Shown piece by piece: positions 38,595 to 46,407 of a stretch of DNA of 64,000 bases (position 1 is its first letter; each line of letters starts with the position of its first letter). The position numbers and the translations under genes are program-made. The DNA lies in NCBI RefSeq assembly GCF_015319165.1, contig NZ_JADIVZ010000003.1, positions 290,356-354,355 of the forward strand. Direction: 5' to 3'. The DNA is from Nocardioides acrostichi (lineage in GTDB: Bacteria; Actinomycetota; Actinomycetes; Propionibacteriales; Nocardioidaceae). Under the pieces are notes generated by a model. The model saw nothing but the letters and a program-made list of their open reading frames with translations, was not told the DNA's origin and did not search any database.

Positions 38595-39791
38595 ATGCCG
38601 CGTCTGTGCCAGACCGAAGGGCTCACCGAGGACCAGAGCGAGATCCTCAAGGCCGTGCACCAGTTCGTCGAAAACGAGATCATCCCGGTCGCGACCGAGC
38701 TCGAGCACGCCGACGAGTACCCGCAGGAGATCGTCGACGGGCTCAAGGAGCTCGGCGTCTTCGGTCTGATGATCCCCGAGGAGTACGGCGGCCTGGGCGA
38801 GTCGCTGCTCACCTATGCGCTGTGCGTCGAGGAGATCGCACGTGGCTGGATGAGCGTCTCCGGTGTCATCAACACCCATTTCATCGTCGCCTACATGCTC
38901 ATGCAGCACGGCACGGAGGAGCAGAAGCAGAAGTACCTGCCGCGCATGGCCACCGGCGAGGTGCGCGGCGCGTTCTCGATGTCCGAGCCCGGCCTCGGGT
39001 CCGACGTCTCGGCCATCTCGACCAAGGCCACCAAGAAGGACGACGGCTCCTACTCCATCACCGGCCAGAAGATGTGGCTGACCAACGGCGGCACCTCCAC
39101 CCTCATCGCAGTGCTCACCAAGACCGACGAGGGCGCCGACTCGGTCTACAAGAACATGACCACCTTCCTGGTCGAGAAGGAGCCGGGCTTCGGCGAGACG
39201 GCCCCGGGCCTGACCATTCCCGGGAAGATCGACAAGATGGGCTACAAGGGCGTCGACACGACCGAGGCCGTCTTCGAGAACCACGAGATCGCGGCCGAGC
39301 AGATCCTCGGCGGCGAGCCTGGCCAGGGCTTCTACCAGATGATGGACGGCGTCGAGGTCGGCCGCGTGAACGTCGCCGCCCGCGCCTGCGGCATCGCCAA
39401 CCGCGCCTTCGAGCTGGGTGCCGCCTACGCCCAGCAGCGCGAGACCTTCGGCAAGCCGATCGCCCAGCACCAGGCGATCCTCTTTCGCATCGCCGAGATG
39501 GCGACCAAGGTCGAGGCCGCCCACACGATGATGGTTCGCGCCGCCCGCCTCAAGGACAAGGGCGAGCGCATGGACGTCGAGGCCGGCATGGCCAAGATGC
39601 TCGCCAGCGAGTACTGCTCCGAGGTCGTCGAGGCCAGCTTCCGCATTCACGGCGGCTACGGCTACTCCAAGGAGTACGAGATCGAGCGGCTCTACCGCGA
39701 GGCCGCCTTCATGCTCATCGGCGAGGGCACCTCCGACATCCAGAAGATGATCATCGGCCGCAGCCTGCTCAAGGAGTACAAGCTGCGCTGA
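38595..39791 (+). CDS. Acyl-CoA dehydrogenase
   Basis: This 398-residue flavoenzyme has the full family layout: an N-terminal helical domain, the FAD-binding AFSMSEPGLGSDVSAIST and MWLTNGG signatures, and a C-terminal domain with the active-region IHGGYGYSKEYEIERLYREAAF and IGEGTSDIQKMIIGR. It oxidises an acyl-CoA to the 2-enoyl-CoA. Shared operators with the MaoC hydratase 1.2 kb downstream indicate consecutive steps of one acyl-CoA pathway; the chain type is unknown. GGAAGG precedes the ATG. Confidence 0.93.
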   Translation: MPRLCQTEGLTEDQSEILKAVHQFVENEIIPVATELEHADEYPQEIVDGLKELGVFGLMIPEEYGGLGESLLTYALCVEEIARGWMSVSGVINTHFIVAYMLMQHGTEEQKQKYLPRMATGEVRGAFSMSEPGLGSDVSAISTKATKKDDGSYSITGQKMWLTNGGTSTLIAVLTKTDEGADSVYKNMTTFLVEKEPGFGETAPGLTIPGKIDKMGYKGVDTTEAVFENHEIAAEQILGGEPGQGFYQMMDGVEVGRVNVAARACGIANRAFELGAAYAQQRETFGKPIAQHQAILFRIAEMATKVEAAHTMMVRAARLKDKGERMDVEAGMAKMLASEYCSEVVEASFRIHGGYGYSKEYEIERLYREAAFMLIGEGTSDIQKMIIGRSLLKEYKLR

Positions 39792-39812
39792 GGCTTGTCC
39801 GATCACCCCTCA

Positions 39813-39845
39813 CTACGCCCCCGGTACCGCGTGCCGGGGGCGTAG
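39813..39845 (+). terminator. Strong terminator after the acyl-CoA dehydrogenase
   Basis: CTACGCCCCCGG (39813-39824) and CCGGGGGCGTAG (39834-39845) form perfect 12-bp arms around a 9-nt loop, followed by CTTGTCT. Confidence 0.8.
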
Positions 39846-39856
39846 CTTGTCTGGCT

Positions 39857-40130
39857 GTGAGTGACGTGACCCGCATGGTCGAGCACCTGCGGCTCCAGGC
39901 GATCGGCTGCCACGAGCTCGGGTCGCCGATGTACGCCGACCTGCTGCTCCGCGTCGCCGACGACGTGCGCGCCGGTGGACCCGCTGCGACCGTACTGGCC
40001 GGCCACGAGGACGACCCCGGCCCCTCCGCGCTCGGGCTGCGCCTCATGGGCGGCGTGCATGCGCTCGTGCTGGCCCGAGAGGCCGGCGCCCTCGCGGCCC
40101 ACTGCCCGTCGGTGGGCCGGGCCCGGCCTA
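39857..40130 (+). pseudogene. Truncated DUF2332 gene remnant
   Basis: GTG 39857 starts about 87 codons that match the N-terminus of DUF2332 proteins: LRLQAIGCHELGSPMYADLLLRVADDVRAGGP, then LGLRLMGGVHALVLAREAGALAAHCPSVG. After about 40117 the frame remains open to 40399 but becomes Arg/Pro-rich and loses family character. Full DUF2332 proteins are over 300 residues, so most of the gene is missing. The small minus-strand gene at 40186 lies where the rest should be. The function of the family is unknown. Confidence 0.7.
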
Positions 40131-40185
40131 CGCGAGGCGGAGCAGGTCGACCCCGGCCGGTCGTCGCGGCGTCGTGCTCTCCCGT

Positions 40186-40410
40186 TCACGGGCGCGCTCT
40201 GCGACGCCAAGCCGCGATGAGGAGGGCGCCCAAGACTCCGGTGGCGCCCGCGATGAGGCACCCCCATGCGATGGTCTCCCACCACGGCCAGCCGCATCGG
40301 TCCCGGAGATCCATGGTGATCACGACGCCCAGCATGACCGGGAGCGAGTCGCAGAAACGATCCCAGAACGATGCTTCTTGTTTCGCACGAGGAGGGTGAG
40401 GCACGAGCAC
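40186..40410 (-). CDS. Small membrane protein, hypothetical
   Basis: The 74-residue protein has one clear membrane helix (IAWGCLIAGATGVLGALLIAAW) followed by a basic C-terminus, and a weaker hydrophobic stretch (LPVMLGVVITM). Base composition at its 5' end is less GC-rich than its neighbours, and codons such as AAA, GAA and AGA cluster there. It is not recognised. It overlaps the broken end of the DUF2332 remnant on the other strand and may mark an acquired segment. No ribosome binding site is evident. Confidence 0.45.
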   Translation of the reverse strand: MLVPHPPRAKQEASFWDRFCDSLPVMLGVVITMDLRDRCGWPWWETIAWGCLIAGATGVLGALLIAAWRRRARP

Positions 40411-40447
40411 AGCCTTTCAGGCTGCCGGCGCCACGGGGGGTTGCTCG

Positions 40448-40933
40448 TCAACTGGCCTCGAGCACCGTCACGTCGCTGACGGTGTAGGCCACCTCGTCAT
40501 CGGCGACTCGGGCCGACTCGTCGATGCGCACCTCGTCGGGCCACGTCTGGCCCTGGGGCCAGTCCACGTCGACGGACGCCGCGTCGGTGCGCTCGGCCTG
40601 CGCCACGACCTCGGCCAACGTGAGCTGGCGACCGGGGGGAGCGGGTGCACCTGCCCGCGCGGTGCCGCGCCCGGTCGCGTCGCGCAGGTAGGTCGCCGCC
40701 GTCACCTCCCCGCCGCGCACGGTGACCCGCACCGGGGTGCCAGCGTCGAGGCAGTAGCAGGTCGTGGTGAGGGTGAAGGAGTAGTCGGTGGGCAGGCCGG
40801 TCGGCGAGGGAGTGGCCGTGGCCGTGGCCGTGGACGTGGTCGTGGCGGTGGGTGTCGGGGGCGCGTCGCCGCAGCCGCCGAGGAGCGGTCCGAGGACCGG
40901 GACGAGCACGAGTGCCATGACCGAGCGGCGCAT
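40448..40933 (-). CDS. Lipoprotein with DUF6174 domain
   Basis: This 161-residue protein has a lipoprotein signal ending LLGGC (Cys21), a Thr/Ala/Pro linker and a DUF6174-type domain marked by YSFTLTTTCYCLDAGTPVRVTVRGGEVT. The domain function is unknown; these proteins are exported lipoproteins. Its start faces the MaoC gene, and the GTTACC palindrome lies 48 bp upstream of it, so the site may serve both divergent genes. Confidence 0.75.
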   Translation of the reverse strand: MRRSVMALVLVPVLGPLLGGCGDAPPTPTATTTSTATATATPSPTGLPTDYSFTLTTTCYCLDAGTPVRVTVRGGEVTAATYLRDATGRGTARAGAPAPPGRQLTLAEVVAQAERTDAASVDVDWPQGQTWPDEVRIDESARVADDEVAYTVSDVTVLEAS

Positions 40934-40980
40934 GCCGGTGAGACGATCCGTGGGCGGCGGAGGTTCCGTCGTCCACCTTG

Positions 40981-40996
40981 GTTACCCTTCGGTAAC
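40981..40996. promoter_or_regulatory. Operator GTTACC-N4-GGTAAC between the lipoprotein and MaoC genes
   Basis: The same 6+4+6 palindrome as at 38556-38571, with a different centre (CTTC), 30 bp before the MaoC start codon. Confidence 0.7.
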
Positions 40997-41026
40997 AGAC
41001 ATTTCCAGGCGACGAAGGAGACATCC

Positions 41027-41557
41027 GTGCAGTTCGGGCGCAGCTACGAGGAGTTCGAGGTCGGTGCGACCTACAAGCACTGGCCGGGCAAGACGGTCAC
41101 CGAGTTCGACGACCACATGTTCTGCCTGCTCACCATGAACCACCACCCGCTGCACCTGGACGTCAACTACGCCGAGGAGACCACCCAGTTCGGCAAGAAC
41201 GTCGTGGTGGGCAACTACGTCTACTCGATCCTGCTCGGCATGAGCGTGCCCGACATCTCCGGCAAGGCCATCGCCAATCTCGAGATCGAGTCGCTGCGCC
41301 ACGTCGCGCCGACCTTCCACGGCGACACCCTCTACGGCGAGACCAAGGTGCTCGACAAGTGGGAGTCGACCTCGAAGGACGACCGTGGCGTCGTGTACGT
41401 CGAGACCATCGGCTACAACCAGGACGGCAAGGTCGTGTGCATCTTCCGCCGCAAGGTGATGGTGCCGAAGGACAACTACCTCCAGGCACGCGGCGGCGAG
41501 CAGCCCGGTCGCCCCGTCCCGCAGCCGGACAAGGTCTGGCCTGGGGCCGACGCCTGA
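41027..41557 (+). CDS. MaoC family (hot-dog) hydratase/dehydratase
   Basis: This 176-residue single hot-dog protein has the MaoC catalytic region in DDHMFCLLTMNHHPLHLDVNYAE and the following GNYVYSILLGMSVPD. It would hydrate a 2-enoyl-CoA or dehydrate a 3-hydroxyacyl-CoA, the step after the acyl-CoA dehydrogenase at 38595, with which it shares an operator. Streptomyces pairs similar MaoC and acyl-CoA dehydrogenase genes with ethylmalonyl-CoA pathway genes; crotonyl-CoA carboxylase/reductase is not in this window. GAAGGAG precedes the GTG start. Confidence 0.88.
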   Translation: MQFGRSYEEFEVGATYKHWPGKTVTEFDDHMFCLLTMNHHPLHLDVNYAEETTQFGKNVVVGNYVYSILLGMSVPDISGKAIANLEIESLRHVAPTFHGDTLYGETKVLDKWESTSKDDRGVVYVETIGYNQDGKVVCIFRRKVMVPKDNYLQARGGEQPGRPVPQPDKVWPGADA

Positions 41558-41617
41558 CCCGCGAGGGGTCGCGAATCGTCCCTCGAGGGGTCGCGAATCG
41601 TGCCTCGAGGGGTCGAT
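41555..41617. repeat. 22-bp tandem repeat starting at a stop codon
   Basis: CGAGGGGTCGCGAATCGT-type units start at 41562, 41584 and 41606, with an exact 22-bp period, immediately after the TGA at 41555-41557. The palindrome CCTCGAGG occurs at unit joins. The sequence differs from the 22-bp family at 25469. Confidence 0.85.
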
Positions 41618-41657
41618 GGACGCCGGGATCCGGCGCGCGCTTGCTTGACTGGGTCGC

Positions 41658-42452
41658 ATGACCCCGCCCACGTGGAACGCGCGCGCCGTGATCGGCGATC
41701 TGCCACGCTCGGCCTGGGAGCGGATGAGCCAGATACCGCTCATCGTCGCGGCCGTGGTGTTCCTGGCCGCCTACTCCTGGCCGATCCTCGACCCGCATCT
41801 CGCGAGGCACTGGAAGATCACGTGTGCCAGCGTCATCACGATCACCTGGTTCGTGTTCGTGGTCGACTTCGTGGTGCGCCTGGCCAGGGCTGACGACAAG
41901 CCACGGTGGTTGTGGAAGCACCTCTTCGACGCGGTGGTGCTGCTCCTGCCGATGCTCCGACCCCTCCAGTTGCTGCGGCTCCTCGTGCTGATCCGGGTGC
42001 TCAACCGCAGCGCGGCCTCGAACCTGCGCGGCCGGGTCGGACTCTACGTGGGCGCCGGGTCGCTGGTGTTGGGCTACGTCGCCGCGCTGGCCGTGCTCCA
42101 GGCCGAGCGGCACGCCCCCGGAGCCAACATCACGACCTTCGGTGACGCCTCGTGGTGGGCGCTGACGACGATGACGACGGTGGGCTACGGCGACACCTAT
42201 CCCGTCACCGACCTCGGTAGGGTCGTGGGCGCCGCGCTCATGGTCGCGGGCGTGGCGCTGCTCGGTACGGTGACCGCCACGATGGCCTCCTGGCTGGTCG
42301 ACCGGGTCACCGAGGCCGAGGTGGAGGACGATCGTCGCGAGGCCGCGGAACGGGCCGCACTGCGCGAGGAGATCGCGGAACTGCGCAACCACGTGAAGTT
42401 GCTGGTCGAGCGCACCGAGGGCAGAGACCCTGCCGAGGGAGGGACGTCATGA
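41658..42452 (+). CDS. Voltage-gated-type potassium channel protein
   Basis: This 264-residue protein has about six hydrophobic segments, an arginine-bearing helix ([14 protein letters not shown]) and the K+ selectivity filter TTVGYGD (173-179) between the last two, then a C-terminal coiled coil ([28 protein letters not shown]). The layout is that of a bacterial Kv-type subunit that tetramerises through the coiled coil. Its last codons overlap the next gene (ATGA at 42449-42452). Confidence 0.88.
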   Translation: MTPPTWNARAVIGDLPRSAWERMSQIPLIVAAVVFLAAYSWPILDPHLARHWKITCASVITITWFVFVVDFVVRLARADDKPRWLWKHLFDAVVLLLPMLRPLQLLRLLVLIRVLNRSAASNLRGRVGLYVGAGSLVLGYVAALAVLQAERHAPGANITTFGDASWWALTTMTTVGYGDTYPVTDLGRVVGAALMVAGVALLGTVTATMASWLVDRVTEAEVEDDRREAAERAALREEIAELRNHVKLLVERTEGRDPAEGGTS

Positions 42453-43027
42453 GCGGACGCCAGGTCTGGCTGGTACGCCACGGTGAGACCGAGTGGAGCC
42501 GCGACGGCAAGCACACCGGAGTCACCGACATCTCGCTGACCGAGGACGGCGAACGCGTCGCCGCGCTGCTGGCTCCGGCGCTGGCCGGGGTCGCCTTCGA
42601 CCAGGTGCTCACCTCGCCGCGTCGACGCGCCCGGCGCACCGCCGAGCTGGCCGGGTTCCCCGACGCGGAGATCGCCGACGGCCTGCACGAGTGGGACTAC
42701 GGCGACTACGAGGGCCTGACCACGCCGCAGATCCGCGAGTCCGTGCCCGGCTGGACCGTGTGGAGTCATCCCTGCCCGGGCGGGGAGACCGCGGCCGAGG
42801 TGAGCGCACGGCTCGACGCCCTGCTCGCGCGCGTGGCGTCGTCCGAACGGGTGCTCCTCGTCGCCCACGGTCACTCGCTGCGCGCACTGGCGGCGCGCTG
42901 GCTGGGGCTGCCCGTGGCCGACGGCCGACTGCTGCGCCTGGACACCGCGACCGTGTCGGTCCTGGGCCTGGAGCGCGACGAGCACGTGCTGCTGCGGTGG
43001 AATGCCCCCGTGGGCATGGGAAGCTGA
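42449..43027 (+). CDS. Histidine phosphatase (phosphoglycerate mutase-like)
   Basis: This 192-residue protein begins [11 protein letters not shown], with the phospho-accepting His11, and has [12 protein letters not shown], the acidic EWDYGDYEG segment and [13 protein letters not shown] with the second catalytic His. These are signatures of the branch-1 histidine phosphatase superfamily. Relatives remove phosphate from small metabolites. It is translationally coupled to the channel gene and is followed after 4 bp by the DUF6758 gene. Confidence 0.9.
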   Translation: MSGRQVWLVRHGETEWSRDGKHTGVTDISLTEDGERVAALLAPALAGVAFDQVLTSPRRRARRTAELAGFPDAEIADGLHEWDYGDYEGLTTPQIRESVPGWTVWSHPCPGGETAAEVSARLDALLARVASSERVLLVAHGHSLRALAARWLGLPVADGRLLRLDTATVSVLGLERDEHVLLRWNAPVGMGS

Positions 43028-43031
43028 TCGC

Positions 43032-43679
43032 GTGACCACCGCCGCCTGCCCTCGGTGCTCGGCTCCGCTGGGGGAGCTGCCGGGAGATGCGCCCGGAGGA
43101 CGCCTCTGGACCTGCCCCGACCACGGACCGGTGCCGCCGCTGTGGCGGCCCGACGACTGCGACTACGAGGCGTTCTCTGCGCACCTTCAGCTGACCGACG
43201 GCTTCCCGACCTACCTTCCGTGGCCGCTGAGCCCCGGTTGGGCGGTCACCGACGTCAGCTCCGTCGGCGCACCGGGGGAGCCGATGGCCACCATGACCTG
43301 CACGTCGGGCACCAGCGCCCTGGACGGGCCGGTCGACGTGCTCGTGGTCAGCGAGGAGCCCGGGGCGGGGCTCGGCGCCCGGTGTGCCGGTGTGCCGCAC
43401 CTCGACGCGGGCGAGCGTCTCTCGGAGGGCCAGCCCCTGGTGAAGGTCCGCCTGGAGCGGCAGCAGGTGTCGTTGTGGTCGGTCTCGACGAGCGGTGCCG
43501 ACGGCGAGTGGGACCGCTCGGTCGTGGCCGGTGAGGCCGGGGGTCGGTGGCTGTGGATCGTCGTGCGACCCGCCTCGGCGGTGCTGCTGCTGCGCGACGA
43601 CTGGATCCTGCGCGACATCTCCACCCTCGGTGCCGCGCTGCTCGAGGTCGACTTCGGGGGGCCGCGACCGCCCTGGTGA
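43032..43679 (+). CDS. DUF6758 family protein
   Basis: This 215-residue protein has an N-terminal zinc-ribbon-like region (ACPRCSAPLG and WTCPDHGPVPPLW) and the conserved core YLPWPLSPGWAVTDV, MTCTSG and VLVVSEEPGAGLGARCAG, which I recognise from DUF6758 proteins of Streptomyces, where a PHP gene also follows. The function is unknown. GTG 43032 is 4 bp after the phosphatase stop, so an upstream ATG inside that gene is not needed. Confidence 0.8.
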   Translation: MTTAACPRCSAPLGELPGDAPGGRLWTCPDHGPVPPLWRPDDCDYEAFSAHLQLTDGFPTYLPWPLSPGWAVTDVSSVGAPGEPMATMTCTSGTSALDGPVDVLVVSEEPGAGLGARCAGVPHLDAGERLSEGQPLVKVRLERQQVSLWSVSTSGADGEWDRSVVAGEAGGRWLWIVVRPASAVLLLRDDWILRDISTLGAALLEVDFGGPRPPW

Positions 43680-43737
43680 CGGACGACGTCCTACTCCTCG
43701 AGCGATCACGAGTGACTCCTCGTGGGTGCCGCGACAC

Positions 43738-43743
43738 TAGGCT
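43738..43743 (+). promoter_or_regulatory. -10 box TAGGCT for the PHP gene
   Basis: TAGGCT is followed by GGTTGT and the GTG at 43750 (6 nt). Confidence 0.5.
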
Positions 43744-43749
43744 GGTTGT

Positions 43750-44640
43750 GTGGCACCCGGAGCGCGGATCGATCTGCACACGCACTCCCGGTGCAGCGAT
43801 GGCACCCAGTCGCCCACCGAGCTGGTGCAGGCGGCGGCTGCCGCGGGCCTCGACGTCCTGGGCCTCACCGACCACGACACCGCCGAGGGCTGGGCCGAGG
43901 CCGGCACCGCGGCCCGCGAGCACGGCCTGACACTCGTGCCCGGGATGGAGATCAGCACCCGACTCGACGGTCGGGGGGTGCACCTGCTGGCCTACCTGCC
44001 CGACCCCACCTTCCCGCCTCTGGTCGAGCACCTGCGGCTCATCCTCGACGGACGCCGCTCGCGAGTGCCGGCCGTCGTCGAACGACTGCGGGCGCTGGGG
44101 ATAGACGTGACCGAGGCCGACGTCGCGCGGGTGTCGGGCGACTCCGCGGCCAGCGGGCGACCGCACGTCGCCGACGCCTTGGTCGCGGTCGGGGCGGTGC
44201 GTGACCGCACCGAGGCGTTCCGCCGCTACCTCAACCCGGGCATGCCGGCCTACGTCGACCGCTACGCCGCGCCGCTGCGCGAGATTCTCGGCGTCGTCAC
44301 CGCGGCCGGCGGGGTCAGCGTCATCGCGCACGCCTGGGGCCGGCGCCGCACCCGCGACCCCGACGAGGCGGCGCTCGCCGAGCTGGCCGCGCTCGGGCTG
44401 ACCGGCCTCGAGGTCGACCACCAGGACCATCCGCCTGCCGCCCGGGAGGCGCTGCGCGCCATCGCCCGCGACCTCGGGCTCATCGTCACCGGCTCGAGTG
44501 ACCACCACGGCCTGGGCAAGGTCGACCACGAGCTCGGCTGCAACACCACCGACCCCGCCGAGCTCGAGCGGCTGCTCGACGCCGCGGCACGCGCGGCCGC
44601 AGCATCCGGGCGCGCCGTGCCCGCCGTCGTCCGACCTTGA
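43750..44640 (+). CDS. PHP domain phosphoesterase
   Basis: This 296-residue protein opens with the metal-binding DLHTHSRCSDGTQSP, and further metal ligands appear in LTDHDTAEGW, LVPGMEIS, VSVIAHAWG and GSSDHHGLGK, the standard motif set of the polymerase/histidinol phosphatase (PHP) family. Relatives such as RnmC/YciV-type enzymes hydrolyse 5'-phosphates of nucleotides or short RNA/DNA. A TAGGCT box 6 nt before the GTG suggests leaderless expression. It follows DUF6758, a conserved pairing. Confidence 0.88.
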   Translation: MAPGARIDLHTHSRCSDGTQSPTELVQAAAAAGLDVLGLTDHDTAEGWAEAGTAAREHGLTLVPGMEISTRLDGRGVHLLAYLPDPTFPPLVEHLRLILDGRRSRVPAVVERLRALGIDVTEADVARVSGDSAASGRPHVADALVAVGAVRDRTEAFRRYLNPGMPAYVDRYAAPLREILGVVTAAGGVSVIAHAWGRRRTRDPDEAALAELAALGLTGLEVDHQDHPPAAREALRAIARDLGLIVTGSSDHHGLGKVDHELGCNTTDPAELERLLDAAARAAAASGRAVPAVVRP

Positions 44641-44674
44641 GGTTCGGCGCTGAGGGGTCTGCGCCGAGAACTTC

Positions 44675-44773
44675 GTGGCAGGTCACCTGCAAAGTCGTGG
44701 CAGGTCACGTGAAAACTGGTGGCAGGTCACGTGAAAACTGGTGGCAGGTCACGTGAAAACTGGTGGCAGGTCA
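44675..44773. repeat. 22-bp tandem repeat (five units) ending on a stop codon
   Basis: Units beginning GTGGCAGGTCACGTGAAAAC start at 44675 (diverged), 44697, 44719, 44741 and 44763, with an exact 22-bp period. The last TCA (44771-44773) is the stop codon of the minus-strand SDR gene. This is the same family as 25469-25606, in the opposite orientation. Confidence 0.9.
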
Positions 44774-45529
44774 GCGGCGACCGAGGCCCTGGAGCCGCTG
44801 CAACAGCCTGCTCGGGACGACGCGAGCGGCGCCGGTGATCGCCTTGTAGCGCAGGCTGGGGACGGAGAAGGCACGACCCTTGTCGAGGTCGGCGAGGGCC
44901 TCGCGCACGAGATCGTCGGCGTCGAGCCACAAGAAGGCAGGCGCGGAGTCGCGTCCGACGTCCATGCGCTCGTGGAACTCGGTCTTCACGAACCCCGGGC
45001 ACAGGGTCATGACGCGGACGCCGCGCTCGGCGTACTCCGTGGCGGCCCACTCGCCGAGGCGGTTGACGTAGGCCTTCGCCGCCGAGTAGCTGCCGCGAGG
45101 TAGGAAGCCCGCGACGCTGGACACGTTGATCACCGCGCCGTGACCGCGCTCGCTCATCGGCCCGAGGGCCGCGTGCATCAGCCGCAGCACGGCCGTGACG
45201 AGCACGTCGAGCATGGCTGTCTCGGCGTCGATGTCGTTGTCGAGGAAGCGGCCCTTGAGCCCGAACCCCGCGTTGTTGACCAGCAGGTCGACGGGGGAGC
45301 CGGCGTCGCGCAGCCTGGCCTCGACGAGGGCGAGCTGCGCCCGGTCGGTGAGGTCGGCGGGCAGCACCTCGACCTCGACGCCGTGGGCGGCGCGCAGCTC
45401 GTCGGCGACCTGGTCGAGCCGGGCGCGGTCGCGGGCCACCAGTACCAGGTCGTCGCCGCGGGCGGCGAGCTGTTCGGCGAAGGCGCGGCCGATGCCGGCC
45501 GTGGGCCCGGTGACCAGGGAGCGAGACAT
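44771..45529 (-). CDS. Short-chain dehydrogenase/reductase
   Basis: This 252-residue SDR has the cofactor motif TGPTAGIGRA (residues 7-16), LLVNNAGFG, INVSSVAGFL and the catalytic Tyr-Lys in YSAAKAYVN. The ARD following the second strand suggests NADP(H). The start MSRSLVTG at 45529 is preferred to an earlier in-frame ATG, which would lie in the region of the divergent ParA promoter. The stop codon is shared with a 22-bp repeat array. Confidence 0.88.
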   Translation of the reverse strand: MSRSLVTGPTAGIGRAFAEQLAARGDDLVLVARDRARLDQVADELRAAHGVEVEVLPADLTDRAQLALVEARLRDAGSPVDLLVNNAGFGLKGRFLDNDIDAETAMLDVLVTAVLRLMHAALGPMSERGHGAVINVSSVAGFLPRGSYSAAKAYVNRLGEWAATEYAERGVRVMTLCPGFVKTEFHERMDVGRDSAPAFLWLDADDLVREALADLDKGRAFSVPSLRYKAITGAARVVPSRLLQRLQGLGRR

Positions 45530-45579
45530 GTGCGCCAGTAGAGCAGGTCGCTCCCACGGGCGACCACACGTGTCCGGCA

Positions 45580-45585
45580 TAGTGT
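45580..45585 (+). promoter_or_regulatory. -10 box TAGTGT for the ParA gene
   Basis: TAGTGT, then CTTCCG, then ATG 45592 (6 nt). Confidence 0.5.
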
Positions 45586-45591
45586 CTTCCG

Positions 45592-46404
45592 ATGACCACG
45601 ACACTCGCGATCGCCAACCAGAAGGGTGGCGTCGCCAAGACCACCTCGGTGGCCTCGATCGGGGCCGCGCTCGCCGAGCTCGGTCACTCGGTGCTGCTCG
45701 TCGACCTCGACCCGCAGGCGTGCCTCACCTTCTCCCTCGGCATCGACCCCGAGGATCTCGAGATCTCCGTGCACCACGTGCTGACCCAGGGCGTCGACGC
45801 CGAGGAGGTCATCATCGAGACCGACGACGGTGTGCACCTGCTGCCGGCCACGATCGAGCTGGCCCGCGCCGAGGCCGACCTGCTCACCCGCACCGGGCGC
45901 GAGCACGTGGTCAAGGGCGTCGTCGAGGATCTCGACGACGCCTACGACTGGGTGCTGCTGGACTGCCCGCCCTCGCTCGGCGTACTCACCGTGGCCGCGC
46001 TCACCGCCGCGAACGGCGTACTGGTGCCGCTCCAGTGCGAGACGCTCTCGCACCGCGGCGTCGGCCAGCTGCTCGACACCGTGCACGACGTGAAGCGGTT
46101 CACCAACCGCAAGCTCGAGGTGTGGGGCGTCCTGCCCACGCTCTTCGACGGCCGCACCAACCACTCGCGCACCGTGCTCGAGACGATCTCCGAGACCTAC
46201 TCCCTCGAGGTCGTCGAGCCGCCGATCCCCAAGACGATCAAGTTCGCCGAGGCGCCCGCCGCCGGGCGCTCGATCCTCGCCACGAGCCGCACCAGCAAGG
46301 GCGCGCAGGCCTACCGCGAGGTGGCCAAGAACCTGGTGCAGCGCAGCACGCGGCCCAAGAGCGCGAAGAAGGCGGCCGCCAAGGCCAAGAAGGAGAAGGC
46401 GTAG
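45592..46404 (+). CDS. ParA family ATPase
   Basis: This 270-residue protein has a deviant Walker A KGGVAKTT (11-18), LLVDLDPQACLT, the Walker B-type WVLLDCPPSLG, and a Lys/Ala-rich basic tail (residues about 252-270) that could bind DNA nonspecifically. Orphan ParA-like ATPases position DNA, protein complexes or division machinery. No ParB gene is adjacent; its partner is the L,D-transpeptidase gene 3 bp downstream, which hints at a link to cell-wall placement. A TAGTGT box lies 6 nt before the ATG. Confidence 0.88.
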   Translation: MTTTLAIANQKGGVAKTTSVASIGAALAELGHSVLLVDLDPQACLTFSLGIDPEDLEISVHHVLTQGVDAEEVIIETDDGVHLLPATIELARAEADLLTRTGREHVVKGVVEDLDDAYDWVLLDCPPSLGVLTVAALTAANGVLVPLQCETLSHRGVGQLLDTVHDVKRFTNRKLEVWGVLPTLFDGRTNHSRTVLETISETYSLEVVEPPIPKTIKFAEAPAAGRSILATSRTSKGAQAYREVAKNLVQRSTRPKSAKKAAAKAKKEKA

Positions 46405-46407
46405 CCG

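Noticed and set aside
44675..44773. CRISPR array
   Set aside because: Units are contiguous with a 22-bp period and no variable spacers. No cas genes are nearby.
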